Shown here: positions 8,471-16,161 of the stretch, one piece after another
Layout of the letters: each line of letters begins with the position of its first letter
Position numbering within the stretch: position 1 is the stretch's first letter
Origin: Halobellus rufus
GTDB taxonomy: Archaea; Halobacteriota; Halobacteria; Halobacteriales; Haloferacaceae
Direction of reading: 5' to 3'
Length of the DNA stretch: 64,000 nucleotides
NCBI RefSeq assembly: GCF_000739575.1
Contig: NZ_BBJO01000024.1
Span: 1 to 64,000, forward strand
Position numbers and translations under genes: made by a program
Notes under the pieces: generated by a model
What the model was told of the DNA's origin: nothing
The model's input: only the letters and a program-made list of their open reading frames with translations
Database searches by the model: none

Positions 8471-9150
8471 CAATGATCCTCGAAGTGACCGAACACGTCG
8501 GTTACGTCCGGTGTTGCCCCCATCGCAGAGTAGACTGTCAGGAGATCCCCGCCCTCGATGACGGTATCCCCGCGCGGGGTGATCGGGTCTCCCGTCCCAT
8601 CGCGTTCGATCGCGACGACGAGCATATCGCTCTGGAGGTGACCCGACTCGGCAGCTTCCCGGACCGTCATCCCGGCGATGGGTGCGGCATCGTCGACGCG
8701 GATCTCGAAGACCTCCGCCTCCTCGCCGATTCGCATATAATCGACGATAGAGGGTCGCTTCACCGAGCGGTAGAGGTACTCGGCGATCAGCCGCTGTGGG
8801 TTCTCCATCGTGTTCACTCCGATCTCCCGGTAGAGGTTCATGTGGTCGGGGTTGTGAACGACGGAGACGACGTTCGGAATCTCGAGTTCCCTCGAGAGGA
8901 GACAGACCATAATGTTCGTCGCATCCTGATCGGTCGTCGAAATAAGTGCGTCCGCGCGGTCTGCTCCGGCGTCTAGCAGCGTTTCCTTTTTCGTCGCGTC
9001 GTCGTTGAGCACGAGACAATCGAACTGGGTGGCTGCGGCCTCTGCCTTCGCGGAATTGCGTTCGATGACGACAACCTCGTTACCGCCTTCGGTAGCGATC
9101 TCGGTCAGCGGCGTGCCGATGTTTCCAGCACCGACGACGATGATATACAT
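8470..9150 (-). CDS. trkA: TrkA potassium-uptake regulatory subunit, single RCK domain
   Basis: 226-residue one-domain RCK protein: MYIIVVGAGNIGTPLTEIA is the nucleotide-binding Rossmann start with Glu30 after the second strand, followed by LLDAGADRADALISTTDQDATN. The TrkA_C half ends ITPRGDTVIEGGDLLTVYSAMG. At half the length of the neighbouring TrkA it would need to assemble as more copies to build the same gating ring (inference from the family). It is the first gene of a trkA-trkH operon running opposite to the other pair. A TATA-like TTTTCAATACC lies about 32 nt upstream. Confidence 0.95.
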   Translation of the reverse strand: MYIIVVGAGNIGTPLTEIATEGGNEVVVIERNSAKAEAAATQFDCLVLNDDATKKETLLDAGADRADALISTTDQDATNIMVCLLSRELEIPNVVSVVHNPDHMNLYREIGVNTMENPQRLIAEYLYRSVKRPSIVDYMRIGEEAEVFEIRVDDAAPIAGMTVREAAESGHLQSDMLVVAIERDGTGDPITPRGDTVIEGGDLLTVYSAMGATPDVTDVFGHFEDH

Positions 9151-9213
9151 AACGGCTCTGTGGGCGATCCGACCGCCGGTATTGAAAACGTACCGCTCCG
9201 CCGCTGACTGTGG

Positions 9214-10527
9214 TTACGCTTCGACGGCCGAGGCGGCGCGGACGATCGCTTCCTCGCCGAACTTCGGCCCGATCAACTGGAGTCCGACCGGGAGACCGTC
9301 GGCCTCGCCCGCGGGCACCGAGATGGCGGGGAGGTTCGCGAGGTTCACCGGCACGGTGTTCGCGTCCATCAGGTAGAGCTGGAGCGGGTCGTCGAGGCTG
9401 TCGCCGAGGGCAGGCGGGAGCACCGGCATCGTCGGCGTCGCCAACACGTCGGCCTCCTCGAAGGCGTCGTCGAAGTCGCGCTTGACCCACGCGCGGGCGT
9501 CCTGGGCCTTCTTGTAGTACTTGTCGTGATACCCCGCGGACAGCGCGAACGTGCCGAGCAGGACGCGACGCTTGACCTCCTCACCGAAGCCCTCCTCGCG
9601 GGCGCGGGCGAAGGCGTCGTTCCAGTTGCCCTCGAAGCCGCCGGACTCGCCGTACCGGACGCCGTCGAAGCGCGCGAGGTTCGAGGACGCCTCCGACATC
9701 GCGATGACGTAGTACGCCTGCACCGCGTGTTCGACCGACTCCAGCGAGACCTCGACGGTCTCCGCGCCCTGCGCGCGGAGGTCGTCGAGTGCGGCCTCGA
9801 AGCGCTCGACGACGCGCTCGTCAGCGCCGTCCAGCAGGTCGGTGACGACGCCGACCGTCGTGCCGTCGACGTCGCCGTCGGCCGCGGCGGCGTAGTTCGA
9901 GTCGGTCGCGGGGTGTGCGCCGGTTTCGCTTTCGGCGTCCTCCCCGCCGACGTCGAATCGCGTCGTCGAATCGCGCGGGTCGGGCCCCGAGATCACGTCG
10001 AGCAGCGCCGCCGCGTCCTCGACGGACCGGGCGATCGGCCCGATCTGTTCGAGGGAGTTCGCGTAGGCGACGAGGCCGTAGCGGGAGACGAGCCCGTAGG
10101 TGGGCTTGAGTCCCACGACGCCGCAGAACGCCGCGGGGTTTCTGACCGAGCCGCCGGTGTCCGAGCCGAGCGCGAGGTCCGCCTCGCCGGCGGCGACGGC
10201 CGCCGCCGAACCCCCGGAGGACCCGCCAGGGACGTGCCCCTCGTCGACGGGGTTCTTCGTCGGGCCGTAGGCCGAGGTCTCGGTGGTGCCGCCCATCCCG
10301 AACTCGTCCATGTTCGCCTTGCCGACGATGGTCGCCCCGGCGTCTTTCAGCCGCTCGACGACGGTCGCGTCGTAGGGCGGCACGTACGACTCCAGCATCG
10401 CCGAGCCGCAGGTCGTCCGGACCCCCTCGGTGCTGATGTTGTCCTTGACGGCGACGGTCGTGCCCGCGAGCGGGCCGTCGGCGTCGCCCGCGATCGTCTC
10501 CTCGGTGATGAACGCGTTCAGGCTCAT
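9214..10527 (-). CDS. gatA: Glutamyl-tRNA(Gln)/aspartyl-tRNA(Asn) amidotransferase subunit A
   Basis: 437-residue amidase-signature enzyme that releases ammonia from glutamine for transamidation of misacylated tRNA. The Ser-cisSer-Lys triad is visible: Lys28 in VAVKDN, cis-Ser in PGGSSGGS at 102-107, and nucleophile Ser127 in GSDTGGSVRNPA. GEADGLPVGLQLIGPKFGE near the end is the family C-terminal signature. The ATG at 10527 overlaps the gatC stop by one base (TGATG). gatB is not next to the pair and must lie elsewhere. Archaea normally use GatABC for Asn-tRNA and GatDE for Gln-tRNA, so Asn-tRNA formation is the likelier role. Confidence 0.95.
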   Translation of the reverse strand: MSLNAFITEETIAGDADGPLAGTTVAVKDNISTEGVRTTCGSAMLESYVPPYDATVVERLKDAGATIVGKANMDEFGMGGTTETSAYGPTKNPVDEGHVPGGSSGGSAAAVAAGEADLALGSDTGGSVRNPAAFCGVVGLKPTYGLVSRYGLVAYANSLEQIGPIARSVEDAAALLDVISGPDPRDSTTRFDVGGEDAESETGAHPATDSNYAAAADGDVDGTTVGVVTDLLDGADERVVERFEAALDDLRAQGAETVEVSLESVEHAVQAYYVIAMSEASSNLARFDGVRYGESGGFEGNWNDAFARAREEGFGEEVKRRVLLGTFALSAGYHDKYYKKAQDARAWVKRDFDDAFEEADVLATPTMPVLPPALGDSLDDPLQLYLMDANTVPVNLANLPAISVPAGEADGLPVGLQLIGPKFGEEAIVRAASAVEA

Positions 10528-10805
10528 CAGGACACCCGCGGTCCCTTGAAGTAGCCGTCCTCGGTCTCGGCGGCGTTTCCGAGCGCCTCCTCCTGTGAGA
10601 GGCTCTCTCGGACCTCGTCCGGTCGCATCACGTTCACCAGGTCGGCCTCGCTCTCGACTTCGGGCACCTCGTCGAGGGCCTCGAAGTACTCGAGGATCTC
10701 CGCGAACTGCGCCGCGAACGCGTCGACCTCCTCGTCGTCGAGATCGACGCGAGCCAGCTCCGCGACGTGTTCGACGTCCTCCGCGTCGACGGGCGTCTCG
10801 CTCAT
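10527..10805 (-). CDS. gatC: Asp/Glu-tRNA amidotransferase subunit C
   Basis: 92-residue helper subunit that wraps around and stabilises GatA-GatB. The order of motifs is typical: DAEDVEHVAELARVDLDDEEV at the N-terminus, a helix (FAAQFAEILEYFEALDEV), then VNVMRPDEVRESLSQEEAL and a short C-terminal GYFKGPRVS. It is first in a gatC-gatA operon and shares one base with gatA. The upstream 359 bp contains no gene, and its promoter lies within that structured region. Confidence 0.93.
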   Translation of the reverse strand: MSETPVDAEDVEHVAELARVDLDDEEVDAFAAQFAEILEYFEALDEVPEVESEADLVNVMRPDEVRESLSQEEALGNAAETEDGYFKGPRVS

Positions 10806-11164
10806 ATCCGTGAGGAGCCGTGGCCCCGGAGTAAGGGTTTCGGTGCGCGCTGTACGTGGGCCGCGAATATGCGACGACAGCGATAGCTCTTGTGAACACC
10901 TCGGAAGCCCCCGCGGTCTCGACTCGGGGGCCTCGCTGCGCGCTTCGTCGCTCGCTTCGCTCGCTCCTGAAGTGCTTGGGTCGGCCACCTTCGTCGAGAC
11001 CGCGGCCCCTTCCATTCCCGCCCGGTGGATCCTTGGCCGGCAAACGAACGTCGGATGGGGGCTCGCACGCGGCGTTCAGTTGGAGGTCGTGTCCCCCCAG
11101 TTGGCCGCTGCCGTCGCCGGAGCCGAACAGTAAGAGCCACGTGCGCGCCGACGCATCGGCGCGT
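10806..11164. other. Gene-free 359-bp spacer with an inverted-repeat element
   Basis: No convincing gene lies in this spacer between the divergent gatC and Nudix genes. It holds CCGCGGTCTCGAC at 10911-10923 and its exact reverse complement GTCGAGACCGCGG at 10993-11005. Between them are a GC-rich block and a reiterated GCTTCG/CTCGCTTCGCTCGCTC run. The transcribed product would fold into one long hairpin with 13-bp closing arms. The sequence resembles, from memory, non-coding elements dispersed in several haloarchaeal genomes. Confidence 0.45.
10911..11005. repeat. 13-bp perfect inverted repeat enclosing a CTTCG-reiterated core
   Basis: The arms CCGCGGTCTCGAC (10911-10923) and GTCGAGACCGCGG (10993-11005) match exactly over 13 bp around a 69-nt core. 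The core contains GACTCGGGGGCC and repeated CGCT/TCGCT units (10940-10966). No transposase is nearby and no target-site duplication is apparent, so a mobile origin is only a possibility. Confidence 0.5.
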
Positions 11165-11656
11165 ATGGAGACGACACGGCACTTCACCGCGACGGTGTAC
11201 ATCGTCGAGAGCGGGGCCGTCGCGCTGCACCACCACGATCGGCTGGGGATCCGCGTGCCGCCGGGTGGCCACGTCGACCGCGACGAACTCCCGCACGAGG
11301 CGGGGCTTCGCGAGGTCTACGAGGAGACGGGACTCGACGCCGACCTGATCGACGGGACGCCAACCGTCGACGCGCCGGCGGGGCAGGTGCTACCGCGGCC
11401 GCGACACCAGATGCTCTACGACATCAACGTCCACGACGACGGGACGGCGGGCCACCAGCACATCGACCACGTCTACTACGCCTGCGTGTCGTCGCGAGAG
11501 ATCGATCCCGCGGGGGACGACGAGGCCGACCCCGACGCGTGGGCGTGGTACGACGAGCGCGACCTCCGCGAGAGCGACGTCGACCCCGACACCGTGCAGT
11601 TCTCCGTAGAGGCGATCGAGGCGGCGAGAAACGACGCGGAAACCGCAGAGAAGTAG
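11165..11656 (+). CDS. Nudix (MutT-like) hydrolase
   Basis: 163-residue Nudix hydrolase. The Nudix box is complete: GGHVDRDELPHEAGLREVYEETGL fits GX5EX7REUXEEXGU, with the REVYEE metal-binding glutamates at about residues 51-55. The protein opens with a beta strand (TRHFTATVYIVESGAVALHHH) and ends with an acidic helix. It probably hydrolyses a nucleoside diphosphate linked to another moiety; the substrate cannot be read from sequence. The ATG at 11165 follows the spacer. The gene converges on the asparagine-synthase-like gene, leaving 3 bp between their stops. Confidence 0.9.
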   Translation: METTRHFTATVYIVESGAVALHHHDRLGIRVPPGGHVDRDELPHEAGLREVYEETGLDADLIDGTPTVDAPAGQVLPRPRHQMLYDINVHDDGTAGHQHIDHVYYACVSSREIDPAGDDEADPDAWAWYDERDLRESDVDPDTVQFSVEAIEAARNDAETAEK

Positions 11657-11659
11657 CGA

Positions 11660-12832
11660 CTACGCGTCCCCGTCGTCGTCCGGCGGCCGAACGGGACCGT
11701 CGCCGACGAGGTCGCGGACGTACCGCTCGACGTGGTTCTCCATTCTGCGCTTGTATCCGGCCTGGCGAGCCAGTCGGTCCAGTTCCCGGGAGACGTACGT
11801 GCCGTACTGGACGGCCTTCTTGTCCGCGGTGCGGACCGCGTCGGGAACGATCCCGCGGGCGGCCTCACGCAGCGCCACCTTCCGCTCGTCGCCGTCGACG
11901 AGGAGGTGTCCCGGGAGCTCCAGCGCCGCCACAACGACGTCGTCGTGCAGCAACGGCGTCACCGGCTCGATGCCCGCCGCGCGAACCGCGAGGACGTCGC
12001 GCTCGGCCTGTCCGGGGATCGTCGCGAGCACTTCCCGACGCGCGCCGCGGATCGTGTCGGCGGCGACCCGCGGGTCGTCGGGAGCCTTCGCGACCTTCGC
12101 GTAGCCGCCGAACAGCTCGTCCGCGCCCTGCCCGAGCGCGAGTCGCTCGAATCCGTCGCGCGCGGCGCGCTCGGCGACGAGAAAGAGGGGCAACGCGATC
12201 GAGAGGTCCATCGGGTTCGTCCGGCCGAGCGCGTCGACGAGCGTCGGGACCGCGTCGAGGAGGTCCTCGTGAGTGAGTTCGACGACGCGGAGATCGCGGT
12301 CCATCGCCTCCGCCGCCTCCCGGGCGGCCGCGACGTCGTGGCTTCCCTCGAAGCCCGCGACGTAGCACGGCGCGTCGGGCACGCCCGCGGCGACGACCGC
12401 GCTGTCGACGCCGCCGGAGAACGCGACGGCGAGGTCGTCGGCGGAGCCACCGTCGCCGGACGTCCCGAGCCGTACCCGGTCGAGTACCGCGTCGCGAACC
12501 GCTGTCAGCGCCCGCTCGTCGTCGCTGGTCGGTGCGAACTCGGGGAGCGTCCACGTCGGCTCACCGCCCGGATCGTCACCGAGGGCGGTCACCGTCCCCG
12601 CCGGGGCGGAGACGGGATCGGCGAGGTTCCTGCGGTCGAACGCCCACGTCGACGGGTCGGCGGCGTCGACGAACAGGGGCCGGCGGCCGAGCACGTCGCG
12701 GACGAGAGCACCGTCGACGACGCCCGAAAAGCCCGCGCTGCCCGGAAGCGCCTCGCCGGTCTCGATCGCCCGTCGAACGAGCGCGGGGTCGGCACCGTGC
12801 ACGACGCCGTCCGATGGATCGGCGGCGGGCAT
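11660..12832 (-). CDS. Asparagine-synthase-like PP-loop amidoligase
   Basis: 390-residue protein with the ATP-pyrophosphatase half of asparagine synthase: AVAFSGGVDSAVVAAG is the PP-loop (SGGVDS at 139-144), followed by GQGADELFGGYAKVAK and the C-terminal DKKAVQYGT segment. The N-terminal 100 residues are shortened and there is no Cys2 to act as the class II glutaminase nucleophile, so it must take ammonia from another source or catalyse a different adenylation. The start codon directly abuts the TAG of the PHP gene upstream (0 bp gap), implying an operon. The substrate is unknown. Confidence 0.82.
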   Translation of the reverse strand: MPAADPSDGVVHGADPALVRRAIETGEALPGSAGFSGVVDGALVRDVLGRRPLFVDAADPSTWAFDRRNLADPVSAPAGTVTALGDDPGGEPTWTLPEFAPTSDDERALTAVRDAVLDRVRLGTSGDGGSADDLAVAFSGGVDSAVVAAGVPDAPCYVAGFEGSHDVAAAREAAEAMDRDLRVVELTHEDLLDAVPTLVDALGRTNPMDLSIALPLFLVAERAARDGFERLALGQGADELFGGYAKVAKAPDDPRVAADTIRGARREVLATIPGQAERDVLAVRAAGIEPVTPLLHDDVVVAALELPGHLLVDGDERKVALREAARGIVPDAVRTADKKAVQYGTYVSRELDRLARQAGYKRRMENHVERYVRDLVGDGPVRPPDDDGDA

Positions 12833-13516
12833 CTACACCAAGTCCGAGACGGTGCGCTTGATCCGGCGCTTGACGCCGCCGCCGAACTGTCGGAAGGAGA
12901 TTCGCCACGGCGTTCGCTTCCCGACGACCGTCGTCTCGCCGGCGACGATCGCGTCGAGGATCCCCGCCGCCGAGCGGTCGTTGGTCGCGACTTCGGTGAC
13001 CGCCTGTCCGACCATCTCGCCGATGTGGGCGTCGCTTCCTGCGGTCTTGGGCAGTTCGCGTGCGGTCGCGAATCGGTCGGCCTTCCGGTTCGCCCAGCCG
13101 GTGAACAGCCGGGAGTTGTACACTTCGATGGCGTCCGCGGCGGCGAGTTGATCGCGGCTGATGTGGGCGGCGACGCCGTGGCGGGAGGACTGAAACGGGT
13201 GCGGGATGACGGCGATGCCGCCCTGCTGGTGGATGCGGTCGAGCGTCTCGTCGTAGGAGAGCCCCGCCGGGATCAGCTCGTCGATGCCGAACGCGAGGAC
13301 GTGGCCCGCGGCCGAGGTCACTTCCATCCCCGGAATGCCGACGAGCCCGTACTCGGGGGCCAGTTCGGCGGCTTCGAGGCTGGCGTCGATCTCGTCGTGG
13401 TCCGTCACCGCCAGCGCGTCGAGGCCGACGGCCTGCGCCTGCGCTAAGAGCAGTTCGACGGGGTCGCGGCCGTCGTACGACAGCGACGAGTGCGCGTGCA
13501 GCTCGACCGATAGCAC
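12833..13516 (-). CDS. PHP-domain metal-dependent phosphoesterase
   Basis: 227-residue PHP hydrolase. The metal-binding motifs are in order: ELHAHSSLSYDG (I), AVTDHDEIDAS (II), GIPGMEVT (III), IPHPF and KTAGSDAHIGEMVG (IV). The C-terminus is basic (VKRRIKRTVSDLV). In Bacteria and Archaea many short PHP proteins hydrolyse phosphoesters with two or three metals (histidinol phosphate, RNA 5'-ends or nucleotides); the substrate is not decided here. Start is GTG at 13516. It is first in a two-gene operon with the asparagine-synthase-like gene. Confidence 0.85.
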   Translation of the reverse strand: MLSVELHAHSSLSYDGRDPVELLLAQAQAVGLDALAVTDHDEIDASLEAAELAPEYGLVGIPGMEVTSAAGHVLAFGIDELIPAGLSYDETLDRIHQQGGIAVIPHPFQSSRHGVAAHISRDQLAAADAIEVYNSRLFTGWANRKADRFATARELPKTAGSDAHIGEMVGQAVTEVATNDRSAAGILDAIVAGETTVVGKRTPWRISFRQFGGGVKRRIKRTVSDLV

Positions 13517-13597
13517 GGTCGGAGGTAGTCGCCGGGATTAAAAAAGCGGCCCGATCCGGTCGTCGCTCGCGCGAGGGCCGCGCGACGCCTCGGGAAA

Positions 13598-13611
13598 TGC
13601 ACGTACGTGCA
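13598..13611. promoter_or_regulatory. 14-bp palindrome upstream of the purL TATA box
   Basis: TGCACGTACGTGCA is a perfect palindrome ending 10 bp before the TATA-like CATTAATT (13622-13629). That TATA lies 25-32 nt before the purL ATG. The position, just upstream of the BRE/TATA, suits a dimeric regulator of purine synthesis. No haloarchaeal purine regulator with this site is known to me. Confidence 0.5.
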
Positions 13612-13621
13612 CACAGAAAAG

Positions 13622-13629
13622 CATTAATT
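13622..13629 (+). promoter_or_regulatory. purL TATA-like element
   Basis: CATTAATT lies 25-32 nt before the purL ATG, the expected spacing for a leaderless haloarchaeal transcript. Confidence 0.5.
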
Positions 13630-13653
13630 CGCCCTTCTTGAACAGGGAAGTGA

Positions 13654-15783
13654 ATGAGCCTGCCGGACGCTGATCGCGAACTGGTGACGGCCGAACTCGG
13701 CCGCGACCCCACACCCACGGAGGCGGCGCTGTTCGAGAACCTCTGGAGCGAGCACTGCGCGTACCGCTCGTCGCGACCGCTCCTCTCCGCGTTCGACTCG
13801 GAGGGCGAGCAGGTGGTCGTCGGCCCCGGCGACGACGCCGCCGTCGTTCGACTCCCCGACAACGACGGCGACTCGGAGACGGAGACGTACGTCACGATGG
13901 GTATCGAGAGCCACAACCACCCCTCGTACGTCGATCCCTACGACGGCGCGGCGACGGGCGTCGGCGGCATCGTCCGCGACACGCTCTCGATGGGCGCATA
14001 CCCGATTGCGCTGACGGACAGCCTCTACTTCGGCGGATTCGACCGGGAGCACACCAGATATCTCCTCGACGGAGTCGTCGAGGGGATCGCCGACTACGGC
14101 AACGCCATCGGCGTGCCCACCGTCGGCGGGAGCGTCGAGTTCCACGACGATTACGAAGGAAATCCGCTCGTCAACGTCGCCTGCGTCGGCCTGCTGGACG
14201 AGGAACGACTCGTGACGGCCGAGGCGCAGAAGTCCGGGAACAAACTCGTCCTCGTCGGCAACGCGACCGGCCGCGACGGCCTCGGCGGCGCGTCGTTCGC
14301 GAGCGAGGACCTCGCGGAAGACGCCGAGACGGAAGATCGCCCCGCGGTCCAGGTCGGCGACCCGTACTCGGAGAAACTGCTCATCGAGGCCAACGAGGAC
14401 CTGATCGACGCCGATCTCGTACAGTCGGCCCGCGACCTCGGCGCGGCCGGCCTCGGCGGCGCGTCCTCCGAACTCGTCGCGAAGGGCGGCTTCGGCGCGC
14501 GGATCGAACTCGATCGCGTCCACCAGCGCGAGCCGAACATGAACCCCCTCGAAATCGTGCTCGCCGAGTCCCAAGAGCGGATGTGCTACGAGGTCCGGCC
14601 GGAGGACGTCGACGCCGTCGCCGCGGTGGCGGAGCGCTACGACCTCGGCTGCTCGGTGATCGGCGAGGTCGCCGAGGGCAACTACGTCTGCACGTTCGAC
14701 GGGGAGACGGTCGTCGACGTGCCGCCGGAGTTCCTCGCCGACGGCGCGCCGATGAACGACCTCGACTCGACCGAGCCGACCCAGCCCGAGCGGGACCGAC
14801 CCGAGATCGACCTCGACGCCGCGTTCGAGGCCGTCGTGAGCGCGCCGAACACCGCCTCGAAGCGGTGGGTCTACCGACAGTACGACCACGAGGTCGGCGC
14901 GCGGACCGCGCTGCTCCCCGGCGACGACGCCGCCGTGATGGCGATCCGCGAGGCCGGAACGGGCCTCGCGATGTCCGCGGGGGCCGTCCCCGCGTGGACC
15001 GACTGTGCGCCCTACGACGGAGCCCGCGCGGTCGCCCTCGAGAACGCGACGAACCTCGCCGCGAAGGGCGCGACGCCGCTTGCGGCGGTCGACTGCCTGA
15101 ACGGCGGCAACCCCGAGAAACCCGACGTCTACGGCGGCTTCAAGGCCATCGTCGACGGCCTCGCGGACATGTGCAGCGACCTCTCGGTCCCGGTCGTCGG
15201 CGGCAACGTCTCGCTGTACAACGACTCGGTCGCCGGCCCGATCCCGCCGACGCCGACGCTCGCGATGGTCGGCGCGAAGGCCGGCTACGACGCCCCCGAA
15301 GCGGCGTTCGCGGGCGAGGGGACGGTCCTGCTCGTCGGCGAGGGAAGCGACGCGCTCGGCGGCTCCGAACTGCTCGCGCAACTCGGCGGCTCCGACCGCT
15401 TCCCGACGCTCCCGGAGAACGCCAGCGGCGTCGTCGCGACGCTCGCGGACGTCGCCGACGCCGAGTCGACGCTCGCGGTGCACGACGTGAGCAACGGCGG
15501 CCTCGCGGTCGCGCTCGCGGAGATGGTAACGCGAGAGGCGGGCGCGGACGTCGCCGTCGACGATCTCCCCTCGCTCTTCGAGGAGACGCCCGGCCGCGCC
15601 GTCGTCGAGACCACGGATCCGGAGGCCGTCGAGGCGGCCTTCGACGGGATCGCACCGGTGACGGAACTCGGCGAGGCGACCGAGGACGGAACGCTGTCGC
15701 TGGCTGTCGGCGGCGAAAAGCTCGCTGTCGACGCCGAGACGATCGCGTCGCTTCGCGACGTTCTCGCCGCCGAACTCGACTGA
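13654..15783 (+). CDS. purL: Phosphoribosylformylglycinamidine synthase subunit PurL
   Basis: 709-residue synthetase subunit of FGAM synthase (purine pathway step 4), working with PurS and PurQ. It has the two AIR-synthase-related repeats: the first with [30 protein letters not shown] and the catalytic/ATP region; the second starting near residue 390 with [17 protein letters not shown] and [12 protein letters not shown]. The length matches stand-alone small PurL. It stands apart from purS/purQ, which are not in the window. The promoter has a TATA-like box and an upstream 14-bp palindrome. The 3' end converges on the His/Asp-repeat gene with only 9 bp between stops. Confidence 0.97.
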   Translation: MSLPDADRELVTAELGRDPTPTEAALFENLWSEHCAYRSSRPLLSAFDSEGEQVVVGPGDDAAVVRLPDNDGDSETETYVTMGIESHNHPSYVDPYDGAATGVGGIVRDTLSMGAYPIALTDSLYFGGFDREHTRYLLDGVVEGIADYGNAIGVPTVGGSVEFHDDYEGNPLVNVACVGLLDEERLVTAEAQKSGNKLVLVGNATGRDGLGGASFASEDLAEDAETEDRPAVQVGDPYSEKLLIEANEDLIDADLVQSARDLGAAGLGGASSELVAKGGFGARIELDRVHQREPNMNPLEIVLAESQERMCYEVRPEDVDAVAAVAERYDLGCSVIGEVAEGNYVCTFDGETVVDVPPEFLADGAPMNDLDSTEPTQPERDRPEIDLDAAFEAVVSAPNTASKRWVYRQYDHEVGARTALLPGDDAAVMAIREAGTGLAMSAGAVPAWTDCAPYDGARAVALENATNLAAKGATPLAAVDCLNGGNPEKPDVYGGFKAIVDGLADMCSDLSVPVVGGNVSLYNDSVAGPIPPTPTLAMVGAKAGYDAPEAAFAGEGTVLLVGEGSDALGGSELLAQLGGSDRFPTLPENASGVVATLADVADAESTLAVHDVSNGGLAVALAEMVTREAGADVAVDDLPSLFEETPGRAVVETTDPEAVEAAFDGIAPVTELGEATEDGTLSLAVGGEKLAVDAETIASLRDVLAAELD

Positions 15784-15792
15784 AACCCGATC

Positions 15793-16047
15793 TCAGACGA
15801 GCAGCGGGATTCCGAAGACGACGACGAGGCCGACGGCGAGAACCAACAGCCCGGTCGTCACCTGACTCATTCCGAAGTCCTGCATCGGCGAAGTGACCCG
15901 AGTGCTCACGAGGTCGCTGCCGTGTTCGTCCGAGCCGTGGTCGTCGTGGCCGTGCTCGTCGGCACCGTGTCCGTCCGCACCGTGGTCGTCGTGGCCGTGC
16001 TCGTCGGCACCGTGTCCGTCCGCACCGTGGTCGTCGTGGTCGCTCAT
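15793..16047 (-). CDS. His/Asp-rich repeat protein with C-terminal membrane helix (DUF7550-like)
   Basis: 84-residue protein. Residues 2-41 are degenerate five-residue repeats of the form (H/A/S)D(D/E/G)HG, giving about 15 histidines next to acidic residues. A linker (LVSTRVTSPMQDFGMSQ) follows, then a single membrane segment (VTTGLLVLAVGLVVVFGIPLLV). The hydrophilic tail has the look of a divalent-metal buffer held at the membrane; this is inference. From memory it resembles haloarchaeal DUF7550. The start at MSDHDD is chosen over one six codons upstream because the repeat begins there. Confidence 0.7.
   Translation of the reverse strand: MSDHDDHGADGHGADEHGHDDHGADGHGADEHGHDDHGSDEHGSDLVSTRVTSPMQDFGMSQVTTGLLVLAVGLVVVFGIPLLV
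15936..16025. repeat. Two perfect 45-bp tandem repeats inside the His/Asp gene
   Basis: Positions 15936-15980 and 15981-16025 are identical 45-bp units, each built of three related 15-bp blocks coding for five residues. A partial third copy follows to the start codon. Identity at all positions indicates a very recent duplication or active slippage, so copy number may vary between strains. Confidence 0.85.
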
Positions 16048-16161
16048 ACGCCGAGTATGGCGCACCGACTACTAAAACGCTCCCGAATCGGGCGCTCGCG
16101 ACGGACGGATCGCTCCGGAACGCCTCCCGAGGCTTAATTGATCCCGGTGCGTCGCGGCGGT

